A stretch of DNA of 64,000 nt from Copromyces sp. CBS 386.78 (lineage: Eukaryota; Ascomycota; Sordariomycetes; Sordariales; Sordariaceae), in the NCBI GenBank assembly GCA_030685235.1, contig MU839116.1, positions 62,001-126,000 of the forward strand, read 5' to 3'. Positions 12,024-24,603 of this stretch are shown here, in pieces (within the stretch, counting starts at the first letter, position 1; each line of letters begins with the position of its first letter). A program made the position numbers and the translations under genes. Below the pieces are notes generated by a model, which had not been told where the DNA came from, searched no databases, and worked only from the letters and a program-made list of their open reading frames with translations.

Positions 12024-13826
12024 GCCGGCTTGGGAGATGTGGCGGCGCGGTAGCTGCTCACCGGCGTGAGGCCACCGCAGCGAGTCGGAATGTGCTGGCG
12101 CCCAATGAGGCGGGTTGCGAGATGCCGAATCAGCTTCGGACGCGAGGTTGCGAGGTTGCCGGAGGAGGAGAGAGCTTGAGTTGCCGCCGGTCGTGGTGGC
12201 CGGATTCGGATGACGATCGTGGCTCGGTGATGCGAATATCGGGGTCCCGGGGGTTGGGACTCGAGGGGCGGGAGGCGCCTTGAGGATTTTGGTCCTCTGC
12301 GGGCGTCCACTTCTTTGCCGGCAAACGAGACGTCAAAGGTGCCGCCTGCAATGCCCAGTCCTGCTTGCACTCGCTGCAAACTGACGGGAGGTGTCGAGGA
12401 TTTGTTTGGTGACGGCGCGGCGTTGACAAGGTCCCGGCCGGTAAGATATGTTTTTGGAGGGGAAGGTTAGGCAAGGCAAGGCAAGGTAGCAGCAGCCCAG
12501 CCTCTCAGGTGTGAGGTGGTGTGTTGTAGCGGCAGGAATAGAAGCGACTTCCCAGCGAGTGGAGTGGGTTGACAATTGGTAAGGTAGGCGTGTTGGTTCG
12601 GCAAGGTACAAGTAGTGAAGTAGCAGCAGAGGTACCTTCCCTTGCAACTGGAGCCAACGGGACGCAGCAAGTGGAAGCAGGCGCCCTGTGCGGTTCCCGA
12701 AAAATTGGGTGAAGGTGCGTTGGAGATGCGTCACGTCTTGGGGACAGATGAGAGTATTTTCACCACCACAAAACAAAAATCATAAACAGCGGCGATGTTT
12801 CGGCGTTGGGTGCCGTCACCACACAAAGTTCACAAGATGGAAGGTGAGAGACGACGGGAAGGTTGAACAGAAGTCACAACAGTGTGACACCGGAAGGTGG
12901 GCTGGGCCTCACCCTGGACCTGGCCCGCTGCTGTGTGAGTGGCAGGCGCACTTGGACGTGGAGCTGCCCTGGCCGGCAGAGGGTCAGGGAAGGCGGCGGC
13001 GGCGGCCGTGATGGTGGCGGCAAGCAAACGGCAACCTCTCCCTTGCCTTCCGGTCAACGGAGGAAGGAATCAAACTGTGCCCTTGGTTCCCAGGGTTCCT
13101 TCTGATTCTCAACGTTTTCGCTTGTTGCTGAAACTTCAAGTTTGCTCCTTCTTACTATGACTTGTTCCCGACCCGTTTCCCAGTGCACCACGTTCGGTTC
13201 GCTGTTTACTGTAGCGAGCGCATCCCGCCAACAGGAGCCATGAACCCCGCGGACAGTTGGAAGCTCTGGTGGCAGCCGAAACACCACGATAGTGGAGCAA
13301 TGACGCTCGGACCATATCCGATATATGATCCAAGCAGCGATGACGCTCTTGATGTTAACTCGAGACACTCTTAAAAGTATGAAAAAATCAAGAGTAAACA
13401 AACAATTTAAAGAGAATCACCGTATTATATGACTACTCCTGTGCACTATCTGAATAGGCCAAGCATTTTTGAGTACGTAATGTACATGTAGGCATGATGT
13501 CGGCGTTCAGCGTACTGAACTATACCGCGAAATCAGATGTTTGTACAATTCAGACGATATTCTACAGTACCATGAAATCCAAGTGGTGCCCGGCGACAAG
13601 GTTAATAGCGGAAGGATGTCTTTTCAATCTACCGAGATGTCTTCTCAAGAGGGCATCTACAGGTAACAACAGACAGAATCATGGCGTTGGTTCATGACTT
13701 CCAAGGCTGTAAGGGTTTTGCGCTTCAAGGTATATATGGTATCTGCTATGGATGATACGTACTGAGATATCCTTTTTGAGGAGCTTCTACGTCCTCACAG
13801 ATGTCATGATGAACTCGGATCACCAT
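12024..13826. other. Intergenic / 5' region of ubp3, no gene seen
   Basis: About 1.8 kb of ordinary GC content. The first part is presumably the ubp3 promoter and 5' UTR (reading leftwards). Short frames on both strands overlap each other and show no domain. 13400-13800 is likely the 3' flank of the sae2-type gene. Confidence 0.5.
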
Positions 13827-15718
13827 TTATTCATCCCTGAACAACCACCTCCCATTGTTTTTCATAGCCTCACGCCATCTCTTCTCTACCGTCTCCCTCT
13901 CCCGCCTGATTGCCTCTTCTCTCCGTTCCCTCTCTTCTTGTGTGCCAGGGAAGTCCGGGTCCCAGTAACCCGGAGGTGAACGTTTCCGTTCGAATTGGTG
14001 TCTGTGTCTCCCAAAGCTGTTGGCAACAGCTATGGTCTTGGCCTTCAACCAAACCTCCTTCTTCTCGTCCATCGTCATAGTCCCCAGACGATAGCTCGTT
14101 GTCCCCAAATAGTCTTCCATCAACGCGATGTTTTCCCGTTTCAGCAGATGAGCTGAGCCACCTGAACTGAGCTCGCTCTCTGCCAGAATGCGGGCAGCCC
14201 TGCCACAGCAGTTTGGGTCGGTGCAACCCTCGAGCTTAGCACGCTCTGCCCTTCCACGCACTACTTCGTCAAAAGCATGCGTGTAGCCGTTGTTCGCCTT
14301 TGGGTTGACCTTGAAGTCTTCTAGTCTCAACTCAGACACTGGCCGTTCTCGGAGCGGAGTTGACTTTGCCATATCTCGAGCGCGCCGCAGGTTTGGAACA
14401 CTGTGGCTACGTGGTCCGACCGCAGGAACCCCAGCCGGCGTGTGGAGAGGCTGCTCGCGATGTAGCGGTGTGTTGGTATTGAGAAGGCTTTGTAGTCTTC
14501 CAGGCTTTGGCGCGGCCGAATCGGACGGTCCACCTTTGCCTTGTTCCTTTGGGAGGTCAGGAGGCTCGGGGTTGTCTTCCGCGACATCAGCTATGGCATG
14601 GCCAAGTTTGAACTCTGACCGTGCCGCCGGTTTGGGGGTGTTGGAAGTGGTATTGTCTTTGGCTTTATTTGGTGCGAGAGCGGGCTGGTCAATTGTTGTT
14701 TCTTCCGCGGCACCGTTGGCTGGTGGTGGAGGCGGGTCCCGGTGTCTACGCTTCTTCGGTGTGGGCATAAAAAATGTTGTCTCGTTGAGGTCGATACTCT
14801 CTTGTGGAATGAAGGCGGGTACCACGTTTGTTATCACAGGATCCGAGCTCTCTCTCTTGACTCTGCGAGGATTAGGTCTGGCCTCACCATTGATGTCGCT
14901 ATTTCTCCTCTTCCGGACACGTCTCTCGGAAACGACAACAGGTTCATCGGAAGACGGCTCTTCTTTAATGGCCACTTCGTGTCCTGCACCCTTCTCCGTT
15001 GGTAGAGTTGGCAGTTCGTCCGGTACTGCAACAGGAGGCGGAGGATGCCCAGCCGCCCATTGTTGGTTGGCATCCTTAAGCTTCGCCACCTTCCTTTCCA
15101 GATGTTCAGCGTATTTCATCCATTGATCTCGTTGATCAACGACCTGTCGTAAGGCCTCCTTTCTCGAATCAGATTTCGCTTGCAATAATTGGCAATGCTT
15201 CTTGAGGGCCGCCAATCTGTCCTTTTGTACTTGGGCATCAACATCTTTGGTAGTAGCGCGTGTTGTCCCAGTAACCGTGTTAGGCGAGATATCTCCCAGG
15301 ATTGAACGCGACGTTGGACCTGCCCATTGTTGTTGTACCTCCAAAAGAGTGTCTGACGATGCCGGAGTGGCTTGATCGCTGGTAGTATTTGCCTTTGAAA
15401 TGGTGGAAGAAGAGACTGGATTGACTTTCTTGATGAGCTCTTCAAGATTTTTCATCAACGCCTGGTTCATCTTCTCTAGCTGATCGACTTTGACCATCAG
15501 CGCCTCCCTCTCAGCAGCAGAGGACGCATCTTTTTCGCGGGATTCTAGAAGCGGGTTAGTCGATGCGCATTTGAAGTTGAGAATTTCCCATGACAAGCTC
15601 AATCGTGTAACAAGACTTCAGGTATCCTACCTGCGTCGAGATCCTTTCCAACCGTATCACAGGCGGCTTCTACCGCGGCGAGGATCGCGGCACGACCTTT
15701 CTGGTCCCAGAAGGTCAT
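13827..15718 (-). CDS. Sae2/Ctp1/CtIP-type DNA end-resection protein
   Basis: Predicted 601 aa, two exons (15631-15718 and 13827-15544). The intron has donor GTAGGA, branch CTAAC and acceptor CTAG; the join gives ...KDLDAESREKDASS. CtIP-family proteins stimulate the Mre11-Rad50 nuclease to start resection of double-strand breaks. Seen: an N-terminal coiled-coil-like stretch (about residues 30-65, EREALMVKVDQLEKMNQ) where family members oligomerise; a long charged, Pro/Ser-rich middle; and the diagnostic C-terminus with a CTDPNCC motif near residue 470 and FGRHRHQFERKRSPPGYW near 540-557, then DFPGTQE. The RHR and SPPG(Y/F)W wording is the conserved CtIP/Ctp1 C-terminal block. It is transcribed toward ubp3, in the same direction. 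Exon 1 is only 29 codons and easily missed. Confidence 0.88.
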
Positions 15719-18402
15719 TGTGGCCGATAACGGATGATGTTTGACAGGTGCTAGTTAAAGCAAAGAACAGCAAAGATTCAATTGAAAGAAATCAACACCA
15801 ACAGTCAGCCGCGCGAGAGTGTTGTTGACATGATTTCCATGAACTCGACGTCACGAATCTTGGAGGCGCGTGTAAGGGCGAATGTACCTTTTTTGGTCTA
15901 GACCCAAAGGGGTAAACACTGGGCAGGCAGCAACGACTTGTAAGCGCCACATCACGTGCAGGTTAGCAGTGGGGTCATGACTTGAGCCCCACTCTAAATT
16001 CTGGATCAGTGGGGCATGCCGGGCCTGCCCCTGACAGCTGTGGAGCGACAACCTTTCTTGAACTGCGGACATCATCTTCGAGTTCAAGATCTGACTTCAA
16101 AGGCCAAGAAAGGGCAACAAAGAATGTGGATGAGCTTCTTGAAGTGGCCTATCTTTCACAAACCATGAACCACAGCTGACATTTCAGCTTGTTCAGAAAC
16201 GTTTGGCATATCGTTGTGTGACATGCTGTTCTTCGTGGTCCCATGGCGGCAATGGAACGAACACGGAGCATCTCCGCCGAGTTTCTGCTCCACGCTGGGA
16301 TAATGGTTCGCATCATGATAATGTCTGCTGGATGCCAGCCATATTTTCTCCTGGCCCCTTGACTGAATGGAATAGGTACCTAGGTATACTCCTTAGGTTC
16401 AACCCAACTGATTTGACAAAGAATCTTCACGTTCGGGAATATGACTTCCAGTGAGAAGCTGAAGAATCACACAGGGATTCGACCCAGTCGACTCTCACTG
16501 ATTCAGTCTCCGCTTCGAGTTTGTTGAAAGTCACTACGTACTTTACTCCTCCTCTTCGAGCTAGTGTTATACAAAGGTGTATGTTGAGGCTTCAAGCTTG
16601 CCCAAGTGATTTCATCCCATCTGAGATCGTAAATGTTTTGATAGAGATTTGGGATCTCATCTCTTCTTCTTTGCTACCAAGCTGGCCATGTGCCCCATAG
16701 GGCATGCCATAGCATTTGAACCTTATCTGCAAGACAGGACGACCGTAGCACGGCGTAGATCGGCCAAGCTAAGGTCACCCTCGGATTAAAAAAAAGACTA
16801 TTGAAGAATCGAGAGGGGAAGATCAAGTGAAGCCCCCCCCAACCTTGTTTACTCTTCAGATCGCATTCTCTCGCCGACATCCCTGATCACCGTTGTGTTG
16901 ACTGCAGGTAGCCAGAAACACGTATCACGGCCGTATTGGGTGCTCCTTGTTACTGATTGACTTCATTGTGAACCTCGTTCCCAGCCTCAAGCAAACACCG
17001 GTCCATCTTTTGAGAGACACACATCTGCTGGAGGTTGGCAATATTGATCAAAGGAATGCTGGGTTGGGTGCTGGACGGCACCGACGCAGGGACATGTACC
17101 GCTATGGCTCTCATGCTCGCTTCCCTCTTATTTCACGGACCACCGCAGTCTTCATGATGCGACTGTATCATTTTGTCGATTGTGACCTTGAAACTGTAGA
17201 GGGGACGGGACGGGAAAGTGGGGAACAACCACAATCCCTAAAGTCATGAGGAACGCAGCGTTTGTGGTCGAGGACAGAGTGTACCTTCCCCCTGGTCTTT
17301 GTGGGATGTCACGAACCTGCATACGACCGAGCACCTGCGTTTTGTATTTCCCCCTTGTTAAATTGGACGAGGGTTGCTGTCGATATCTGAAGTGCAAGTC
17401 GGAGTCTGGCACTGGAAAAGGACAGATATCGCCGTGACCGAAACCCCAGCAGGTCCTCTGTTCCCCTTCCACCAGAATGGAATCGCATTGCCAACACTGC
17501 CACAGGTAGTAGGTAACTCTACGTAGTGTAGGTAGACCGTGAACTCACCGAGTTAGACAGATGGCAACAGGCCTACCAGAAGACAGATGGGTCTCGTAAA
17601 CTCGAACATGTTCGGCACGACTCCACACTTCAATGTTGCCATCCATACAGCCTCAAAGAGGCAAGAACCACGCAGCAAAGATTGGCATATGGCAGTGGTT
17701 GCCGGTTCAGAATGGTCAAGTGAATGGAAATTGAGAGTTGGATCATGTCCCAGCGCCGACCTACCAAAACCGGTGAACGGCGAAGCCAAGGCAGGCAGGG
17801 TCAGGTCGCAGGGCAGGGGTCCCCTCCCCACACAAAGTGTCCTTCCAGAAAATTTCAACTGGAGGGAAACAGGAACCAGACCACCCGCTTTTGCTAGCTC
17901 CCCGCCTCGTCGAGTTTTGCCTGCCTCTGAACCAGCGGCGACAACTGCTATTTATCTGTCCTTCCTGCCCGTCCTGATGCTTTCTTTCCTACCGCAACAT
18001 CACCTTTTCTCTACAGCAACAGCATCTTCGAGTGACTCCAGTCCTCTTTTTCCAGGTAAGATCCCTTTCAGCTGTTCCTCACTTTGCGGCACCCCGACAC
18101 ACAAAAAGATCATCACCCCATTCTTTCCGAGGTACCTTATCGCCCCATGTTTATCCGAATAAACTGTACGGGTCCCGATAAAGTGCTGCGATAAACCCCA
18201 CACCAAGGCTCCCCCCACCTTTTTTCCATTTTTGCACGTCAAAGCAAGCCCTCCAATCCAAGACAAAATTCCCACCCATACGTTGGAAACTTTAATTGCC
18301 ACCTACACCTCTCCCTTTACTGACCCATCAACAACTTCGTCTCGACAGACTTTCACTACCCAACCTCGAACCTTCGATATAACCCCCCAAACCAACATCA
18401 AA
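15719..18402. other. Divergent intergenic region between the sae2-type and CNBP genes
   Basis: About 2.7 kb with no supported gene; the frames present are short and domain-free. The right end is pyrimidine-rich and A/C-rich leader-like sequence. A plausible 5' UTR intron of the CNBP gene runs from the donor CAG|GTAAGA (intron from 18056) to a CAG acceptor ending at 18348, with CTGAC as possible branch site near 18320. This is prediction only. Confidence 0.45.
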
Positions 18403-19665
18403 ATGGACTCCTTCGCTGCTCCCCAGTCCCGTGCCTGCTTCACTTGTGAGTTCGCCAATACAATCTCTGCGCCCTAGCTTTCGTTTGCTTCGCCGGCGTG
18501 ACACACAGTTGTCACCCGCGCTCGGTTTTCACAAAGCGTTGCGTCACCCGCAATCCCTTTCACACTTCGATCCAGCGTCCGCGGATGCTACACACACACG
18601 GTTATACACAAGGAAGCTTAGCATCACTGTGCTGCGCGCTGGCGTCGGGCTCGGACCTTGGTCCTAGATCCCCTGTGCCGCCCGCAGCCTTGATACTGTT
18701 GCGCTATGGGTTGCCGTGCATGGACAGGGCAGAACATCGTCACGAGTTCGGGATCTGTTCGTCGGTTGAGCGAGAGCTGTTGTACCAGAAGGCGAACAAG
18801 TTCTTAACCGTTTAGCCCTTACAGGCACCTGAATAAACCACTATCCACACACTGCCATATCAACAACAATCATCATGAGAGTGAGGGGAGAGACATCTGA
18901 CATGAGATACATTAGGCGGCCAGACTACCCATCAGGTATGCGAAACATTCGGCGAGAGAGAGAGACATACATCCAGAAAGGCGGACGGCGAAAAGATCGG
19001 AGAGGTATACGAGCTGTGTGTTTGGTTATCATGCTGACTGGATATCAATAGGCCCGTGACTGCCCCAACAAGGGCGCTGCTAAGTGCTACAACTGCGGCA
19101 ACGAGGGTCACATGAGTAAGTCCTCTCTTCGAAAACGTGTGCTTCTGAACGTCATGCTGACAGTATCGTGCAGGCCGTGACTGCCCCGAGGGCCCCAAGG
19201 ACAACGCCCGCACCTGCTACCGTTGCGGCCAGACCGGCCACATCAGCCGTGACTGCTCCCAGTCCGGCGGCCAGGGTGGCCAGGGCGGCCAGTCTTCCGG
19301 CGCTGAGTGCTACAAGTGCGGCGAGGTCGGCCATATTGCCCGCAACTGCTCCAAGGGCGGTGCTGCTTATGGCGGCGGCTTCCAGAACTCCGGCTACGGC
19401 GGTGGCTTCGGCGGTCCCGCTAAGACCTGCTACTCTTGCGGTGGCATCGGCCACATGTCCCGCGACTGTGTCAACGGCTCCAAGTGCTACAACTGCGGCG
19501 AGTCCGGCCACTTCTCCCGTAAGTCTCCTTATGTCTACATTCATCCTGCACAAAGCTAACCACATCTCAATAGGCGACTGCCCCAAGGACTCCGGCTCCG
19601 GCGAGAAGATCTGCTACAAGTGCCAGCAGCCCGGCCACGTTCAGTCCCAGTGCCCCAGCGCTTAA
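18403..19665 (+). CDS. CNBP/Gis2/Byr3-type seven-zinc-knuckle protein
   Basis: Predicted 187-aa single-stranded nucleic-acid binding protein; family members bind mRNA and regulate translation. Five exons: 18403-18445, 18916-18935 (only 20 nt), 19052-19115, 19174-19518, 19574-19665; every junction keeps phase. Seven CX2CX4HX4C knuckles are seen: CFTCGQTTHQARDC, CYNCGNEGHMSRDC, CYRCGQTGHISRDC, CYKCGEVGHIARNC, CYSCGGIGHMSRDC, CYNCGESGHFSRDC, CYKCQQPGHVQSQC. Gly/Gln-rich spacers separate knuckles 3/4 and 4/5. Seven knuckles is the family number. The 20-nt exon supplies CGQTTHQ of the first knuckle; without it the knuckle is lost and the frame shifts. Intron 1 is long (470 nt) for this gene set. 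Start: first ATG after an A/C-rich leader. Confidence 0.93.
18916..18935 (+). other. 20-nt coding micro-exon of the CNBP gene
   Basis: Flanked by TTAG before and GTATGC after. It joins T|GC from exon 1 (Cys codon) and ends in phase 0 before GCC CGT GAC TGC. It encodes the second Cys to just after the His of knuckle 1. Confidence 0.87.
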
Positions 19666-20811
19666 ATGCGCCCTGCTCGCCAGGTAACACCAACTACCTT
19701 TGGCGGCCTCGCTCATTTGCTGTCTAACCGGCCCTGACCTAGCTCACTTCTCACCACCGAGATGAATGAGCAAGCGGGACCGGTGATAGACGGCTTTTAC
19801 TGGGGGTGATGACATGGTGCTGCGTTTTTGCGTTGCCTTTCTGGGGGACTTACTGTCCACGGGGTCGTTCTGCTGGTGTTTACTGGTCATCTGGATATCC
19901 GCTGTTTGGGACATTTTTTCACGGCGGGTCTCTTACACTTTTCTTAATTCTTCAACCTTTGCATTTTACGCGACACAAAACATCATGATGATCCGACAAC
20001 CACTGGGGAAATTGGGAAAGCAAAAAAGGTCTTTTCACCAAAATTGGCGTCTGGACGGCCAGGGGTTACCTCTTCAACCAACCATACCATATGGGTCTTT
20101 CTTACGACAATAAGGACTTGTGCAACAGGGGCGGGGCCATTGCACGACAACATCTTGCGGGTTTCTGTTTTTTTCACATATGGAACTTGGAATGGGAAGG
20201 GAACTATCTTCATACTTGGAACGGGCATGAGGACATCATTATTATCCGAGATCTGACGGGAAAGCAAAATCGTATGGGGACTCATAGGTCAACGAATAAA
20301 AAGCGCCGAAAGGCCGTGGTGTGCGATGCGAGCGTAATGCATCGATGATGAACAAACAAACTTTAGTTCCTCTGCCTTGAGTGATGTGACTGCTGGAAGC
20401 AATCTGTCGAATTGATGGGAATTGCGATATCGGGGTTTGAAGCTCAATAATGGTATCTCTGCGAGTCAACTAATTGTTCGCTCTCCAAAGGCTTGGACTC
20501 GAGTGGGCGAGTCTACTAAACGGTCACAATTCGACCGGATCAGCAAAGCCAAAATTTGTGGACCACAGTTTGAAGCTGGTTATCAAGTTCACATTGACGT
20601 CTATATTTGAGACGGGTTACAAGACAGAAGTCAAGGCCGAAGTCACACGAGGAAACAGACCAGCTAGACGACCAAAGATGGTAGTGAAAACAACAGAATT
20701 GGAACGCTATTCATGCAAGAGTTGTACATCATCAACACCGCCCACCGTCCATTCACGGTCTCGGCACCCTCATTACCTGTTCAGTTTTTCCCCTTTTACT
20801 TTCTCTTTCTT
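19666..20811. other. Convergent 3' region, no gene seen
   Basis: Lies between two genes that point toward each other, so it should hold two 3' UTRs and poly(A) sites. Only short overlapping frames without domains are present. Confidence 0.5.
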
Positions 20812-22436
20812 TTACAAGACAGCCTTGGGCATAAACTTCATAGCCTGCCTGACACCAAGATCACCAAGGACCTCCTCAGCACCTCCCAAGATGGCATCGA
20901 ACTTGTAGCCGCGGTTGAAGTTCTCGATGACGCGACCCATGCCCGTCTGGGTCAGACCGCGACCACCCCAGATCTGCACGGACTCGTCGGCGATCTCGTG
21001 GGCGGCGCGCGTGCACGACATCTTGAGGAGGGCGATGGGACCGCCGAGGTGCTTGGCTTGCTCGGAGTAGGGCATGTGGTTCATTTGGTAGCTGGGAAAG
21101 AGTGTTAGTTGAGGTTGGATTTGGAGAGAAAAGGGCGGGGGGAGAGGAAAACATACGTGATGGTCTCAAGCCAAGACTGGTGAGCCTCGCAAAGGGCAAT
21201 CATCTTGGCCAGCTTCTGGCGAATGACGGGCTGGTCGATCAGACGCTTGCCGAAGACAAGACGCTGGTGAGCCCACTTGAGGGACTCCTCGACGACGAGA
21301 CGCATGTAGCGGATGGTGGCGCAGGCCATCATCCAGCGCTCGTGGTTAAAGTTGGAGAGAATGACGTAGATACCCTTATTCTCCTCGCCGAGCAGGTTCT
21401 CGACGGGCACCTTGACGTTGTCGAAGGTAATGTAGGTGGTGCCGGCCGCGGGGGAGTACGAGGTCTTGATGGGCTTGGTCTCGACGCCCTCGCCGCGCTC
21501 GATGACGAGGACCGAAAGGCCCTTGTCGGTCTTGACGCCCGTGACGAAGTAGTCGGAGAAGACACCGTTGGTGATCCACTTCTTGGTGCCGTTGACGATA
21601 TAGTGCCTGCCGTCGGGGGTCTTGGTGGCGGTGGTGCGGAGACCGGCGACGTCGGAGCCGGCAAAAGCCTCGGTGATGGCCAGGCAGATCTTCTTCTTGC
21701 CGGAGAAGACCTCCTCGGTGATGCGCTTCTTGAGGGCCGGGTTCTTGTCGCCGTAGTTGAGGATGCAGGTCAGGCCGATGACCATACCGGCCATGTTGCC
21801 GTCCTGGAAGCCACGGCAGGCCACGCGGACCTGCTCCTGCGCCATGATCATGTCGTGGAAGTAGTCGAACTCCTCGCCCTTGACGGCGCCGTCCAGGAGG
21901 TTGACGCCGTGCAGGTGCTTGCCGGGACCCATGCGCATGTGCAGGATGCCGGCCTTGGACATCTTGTCGATCAGGTCCTGGCTGATGAGCTCGCCGGTGC
22001 GCTCCTTCTCGAGAGCCTCGGGGGCGAGCACCTCATCGGTGAACTTGCGGATGGCCTTCTGGAGGCTTCGGTGGCTGTCGTTGAAGTAGGGGCTCCTGAA
22101 CTGGGGGGTGAGCCAGAGGGGCTCGGCGTAGGGGACGGGCGAGAGGTCGCCGGGGCGGGGGGTGATGATGGACTGCTTCTCGCCCTTGATGGTGCCGATG
22201 GCCAGGTCGTTGTACTTGATCAGCACCTCGTGCCTGTGGAGGTTGTAGAAGGCCGAGGTGGCGTCCTTGCCGCCGACCTGGCGGAGGACAGCCTCACCAC
22301 CGGGGTGGGCGTCGAGGAACTCGGAGACATCGTAGACGACCGAGTCGATGATGAACCACGTGCTGTCCTCGGTGTTGTGCTTCTTGACCTCCTCGCGGGT
22401 GAAGGTCTTGTCGGGGACGTTTAATACGTTGGCCAT
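20812..22436 (-). CDS. Cytochrome b5-acyl-CoA dehydrogenase fusion
   Basis: Predicted 519 aa, exons 21157-22436 and 20812-21091 (donor GTATGT, acceptor CCCAG), joined in phase 2 to read WLETITYQMNH. Residues about 8-80 form a cytochrome b5 heme domain: VYDVSEFLDAHPGGE with the first axial His, and a second His around FYNLHRHEV. Residues about 110-515 are an acyl-CoA dehydrogenase: ICLAITEAFAGSDVAGL (flavin loop), KKWITNG, and C-terminal SVQIWGGRGLTQTG. Such fusions are known in filamentous fungi; the b5 domain probably passes electrons to or from the flavin, but the acyl substrate cannot be told. No PTS1 (ends in AVL) and no obvious mitochondrial presequence from this start. The start MANV was chosen over an upstream in-frame extension because the b5 domain begins directly after it. 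Confidence 0.93.
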
Positions 22437-24603
22437 ATTGGGATATATGTGTGAAGGATTGATTATAAACAACAAGAAGTTTACGAGTCGGGTACGTCGT
22501 CCTAGATGAGGAGGAGCAGGATGACGATAACGGTCAAATGGAAACAAAGATCTAGACACAGAGACAGAGACACAACACACCGCGGATGGGCAGCTGAGGA
22601 GCTTTTATTTGAAAACATGGCTGCGGAACATCGTCACCGGACCAGGGCTGAATGGATGGACGCCTCAATGGCTCAGGTTGGTTCTTGTGTGCCGAAGGCG
22701 TCGACCTCTCGGGGTCTTCCTTTTGCTCGGTTCTCGGTTCCCCAACCTAAAACGGGTGTTGCTCCAAGAAGACCAGGACGAGAGGCCGTCGGTCTGCCTC
22801 GGCTTGCTGGATCGTGGGGTTGTGGGGAGCACGGGGCCCATGTCTCTAATCTCCAATATCTTGATCGTGATTGGTTAGATTCTCTTATCCTTCTCCAGCT
22901 CCTTGTTCAACTTTAAGTTGTTGCAACGAGCGTTGGCATGTGATGTATCCCTGGCCGGTTTGGAGAAGAGAACCACGGCATTGTCCGAGGTAAGATTGTC
23001 AATACATACATTTCATTCTTGATGGATGGGTTTTTTTAACGAGTTGTTTTGGACGAGGTGGTCGTCCTGGTGGTGTCGCCAAGTTTGACACAGATGACCG
23101 ACCACCTGGCAGCGTGAATCGCGGCCCCATGGGGCAACTCGTGCCAAGCATTATCGGCTCCACTGTCAAAGGCCGTGTGTTCGTTACGGTTCAGAAAGCA
23201 AGATGTTTTGAAGAGGCCGAGAGGTACGTCTGAAATCGAGATGTTGAAACGTTGACTTTGAAGTGTGATTGTCCAAGTCTTGTTGTTCAAAATGGTCGTC
23301 GAGGGAAAGAGAAACAACAAGCTGTTTGTTGGCAACAGGCAGCCCCTCATTAATCCCCACTTTCTACCAAGACATCGTCTGCCAAACTGCCCGAAACAGG
23401 ACTTGAACTTTTTGGAGTTTCCTCTCGTCCAGTCGACGATCTAGAACACACAAAAAAACCAGTGGTGCGGATCTCTTTACGACAATCCAGGCCCTGCCCC
23501 TTGCTTCAAAGCCGCACTTTCACAACTCTCGGGGCTCCGGAATACCTATTCTGAGCTGTACCTACTTACATCGAGCTGCCGTTCTAGCGCGTTTGACTTG
23601 TGGACGAGCCCATGATCATTGCCTCGAGATCATCAACCACTGTGTTTCAATTCTTGTAAGTTTTTGACAAACAGGTTCTCGATTTTTATACGGCTGAACA
23701 GCCTCTCTACCAAGGCGTTAGTCACGCCGAGCATACTTGATGTCTCCAACCTCTCGCCTTCAAGCAGTTCCAGATTTGATCTGGTCATTGACTATCTACA
23801 ACATGCTTGAGATATCAGCTTCGATTGGTCACCAAAGTTCGAAGCAACACCACGTTTCCCACGCAGGATCTGGCATACAGTACCAAGTGGTATCGCGAAG
23901 GGCCGATGGACAGTGCACACGGGACATGGGGAGCATGACGCTGTCCAAGTCTCGGCTATTTCAGCGAGGCTTCTTATCAGCTGGTTTCAAGATACCCCTT
24001 TTGGTAATGGTCGGCCGTCTTCCGGCTGAACATCATGGGCAGTCAAGTCATCCAAGGGATGAGGAAAGCACGCAGTATCACTGGTGTTGACAAACTCTCA
24101 TGGAGTCGCTCTTTCGCCAACACATGGGATTTGGTGTACTGGATTGTCAAGCCCTCTATATATGCTCACCTTCATTGACCGCTTCCTTTGTTCGCTTAAT
24201 GACGAACCACACCGCCAAAGGCGTGCTATTTACACTTTATCACCAACGTGCTATATCGGTTTTGGAAGACAGCTCTTCCACCAGACTTCATTAACAACAT
24301 TCCTCAACATTACAGCATCCTTTTTGACATCCACTTCTTTTCAACTATTTGCTTCACCTTGCTTTGTCAAACTCAACCAAGATGGATGCTTACTCCATGT
24401 CCGTTGCCAGTGCTTCCCATAAAAGCACGTCGAGGATATATCAAGACTTGAAGTCCTCCCGATTACACACAGTTTCGAGTTTCAGCTTTGACAAGTTGTC
24501 AAGTCGCTTTAACATCAAAAACTCATATTCCAAGGTAAAGGCACTCGAACCTTGAGACAAATACAGTTGAGATATGCTTACGTTCATGGACTAGTCTGGC
24601 ACA
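22437..24603. other. Divergent intergenic region, no gene seen
   Basis: About 2.2 kb between the dehydrogenase and the amine oxidase. Short frames only. 24550-24603 is presumably the leader of the amine oxidase. No tRNA or 5S-like sequence was found on reading both strands. Confidence 0.5.

Noticed and set aside
11289..12053. 254-codon plus Arg/Gly/Val-rich frame
   Set aside because: Antisense of the Pro/Gln/His-rich arm of the deubiquitinase.
14290..15126. 278-codon plus frame opposite the sae2-type gene
   Set aside because: No domain and Ser/Leu/Gly-rich; the opposite strand has the CtIP C-terminal block.
21102..22424. 440-codon plus frame antisense to the b5-acyl-CoA dehydrogenase
   Set aside because: Leu/Asp/Val/Gly-rich with no domain, mirrors the third-position GC bias of the real gene.
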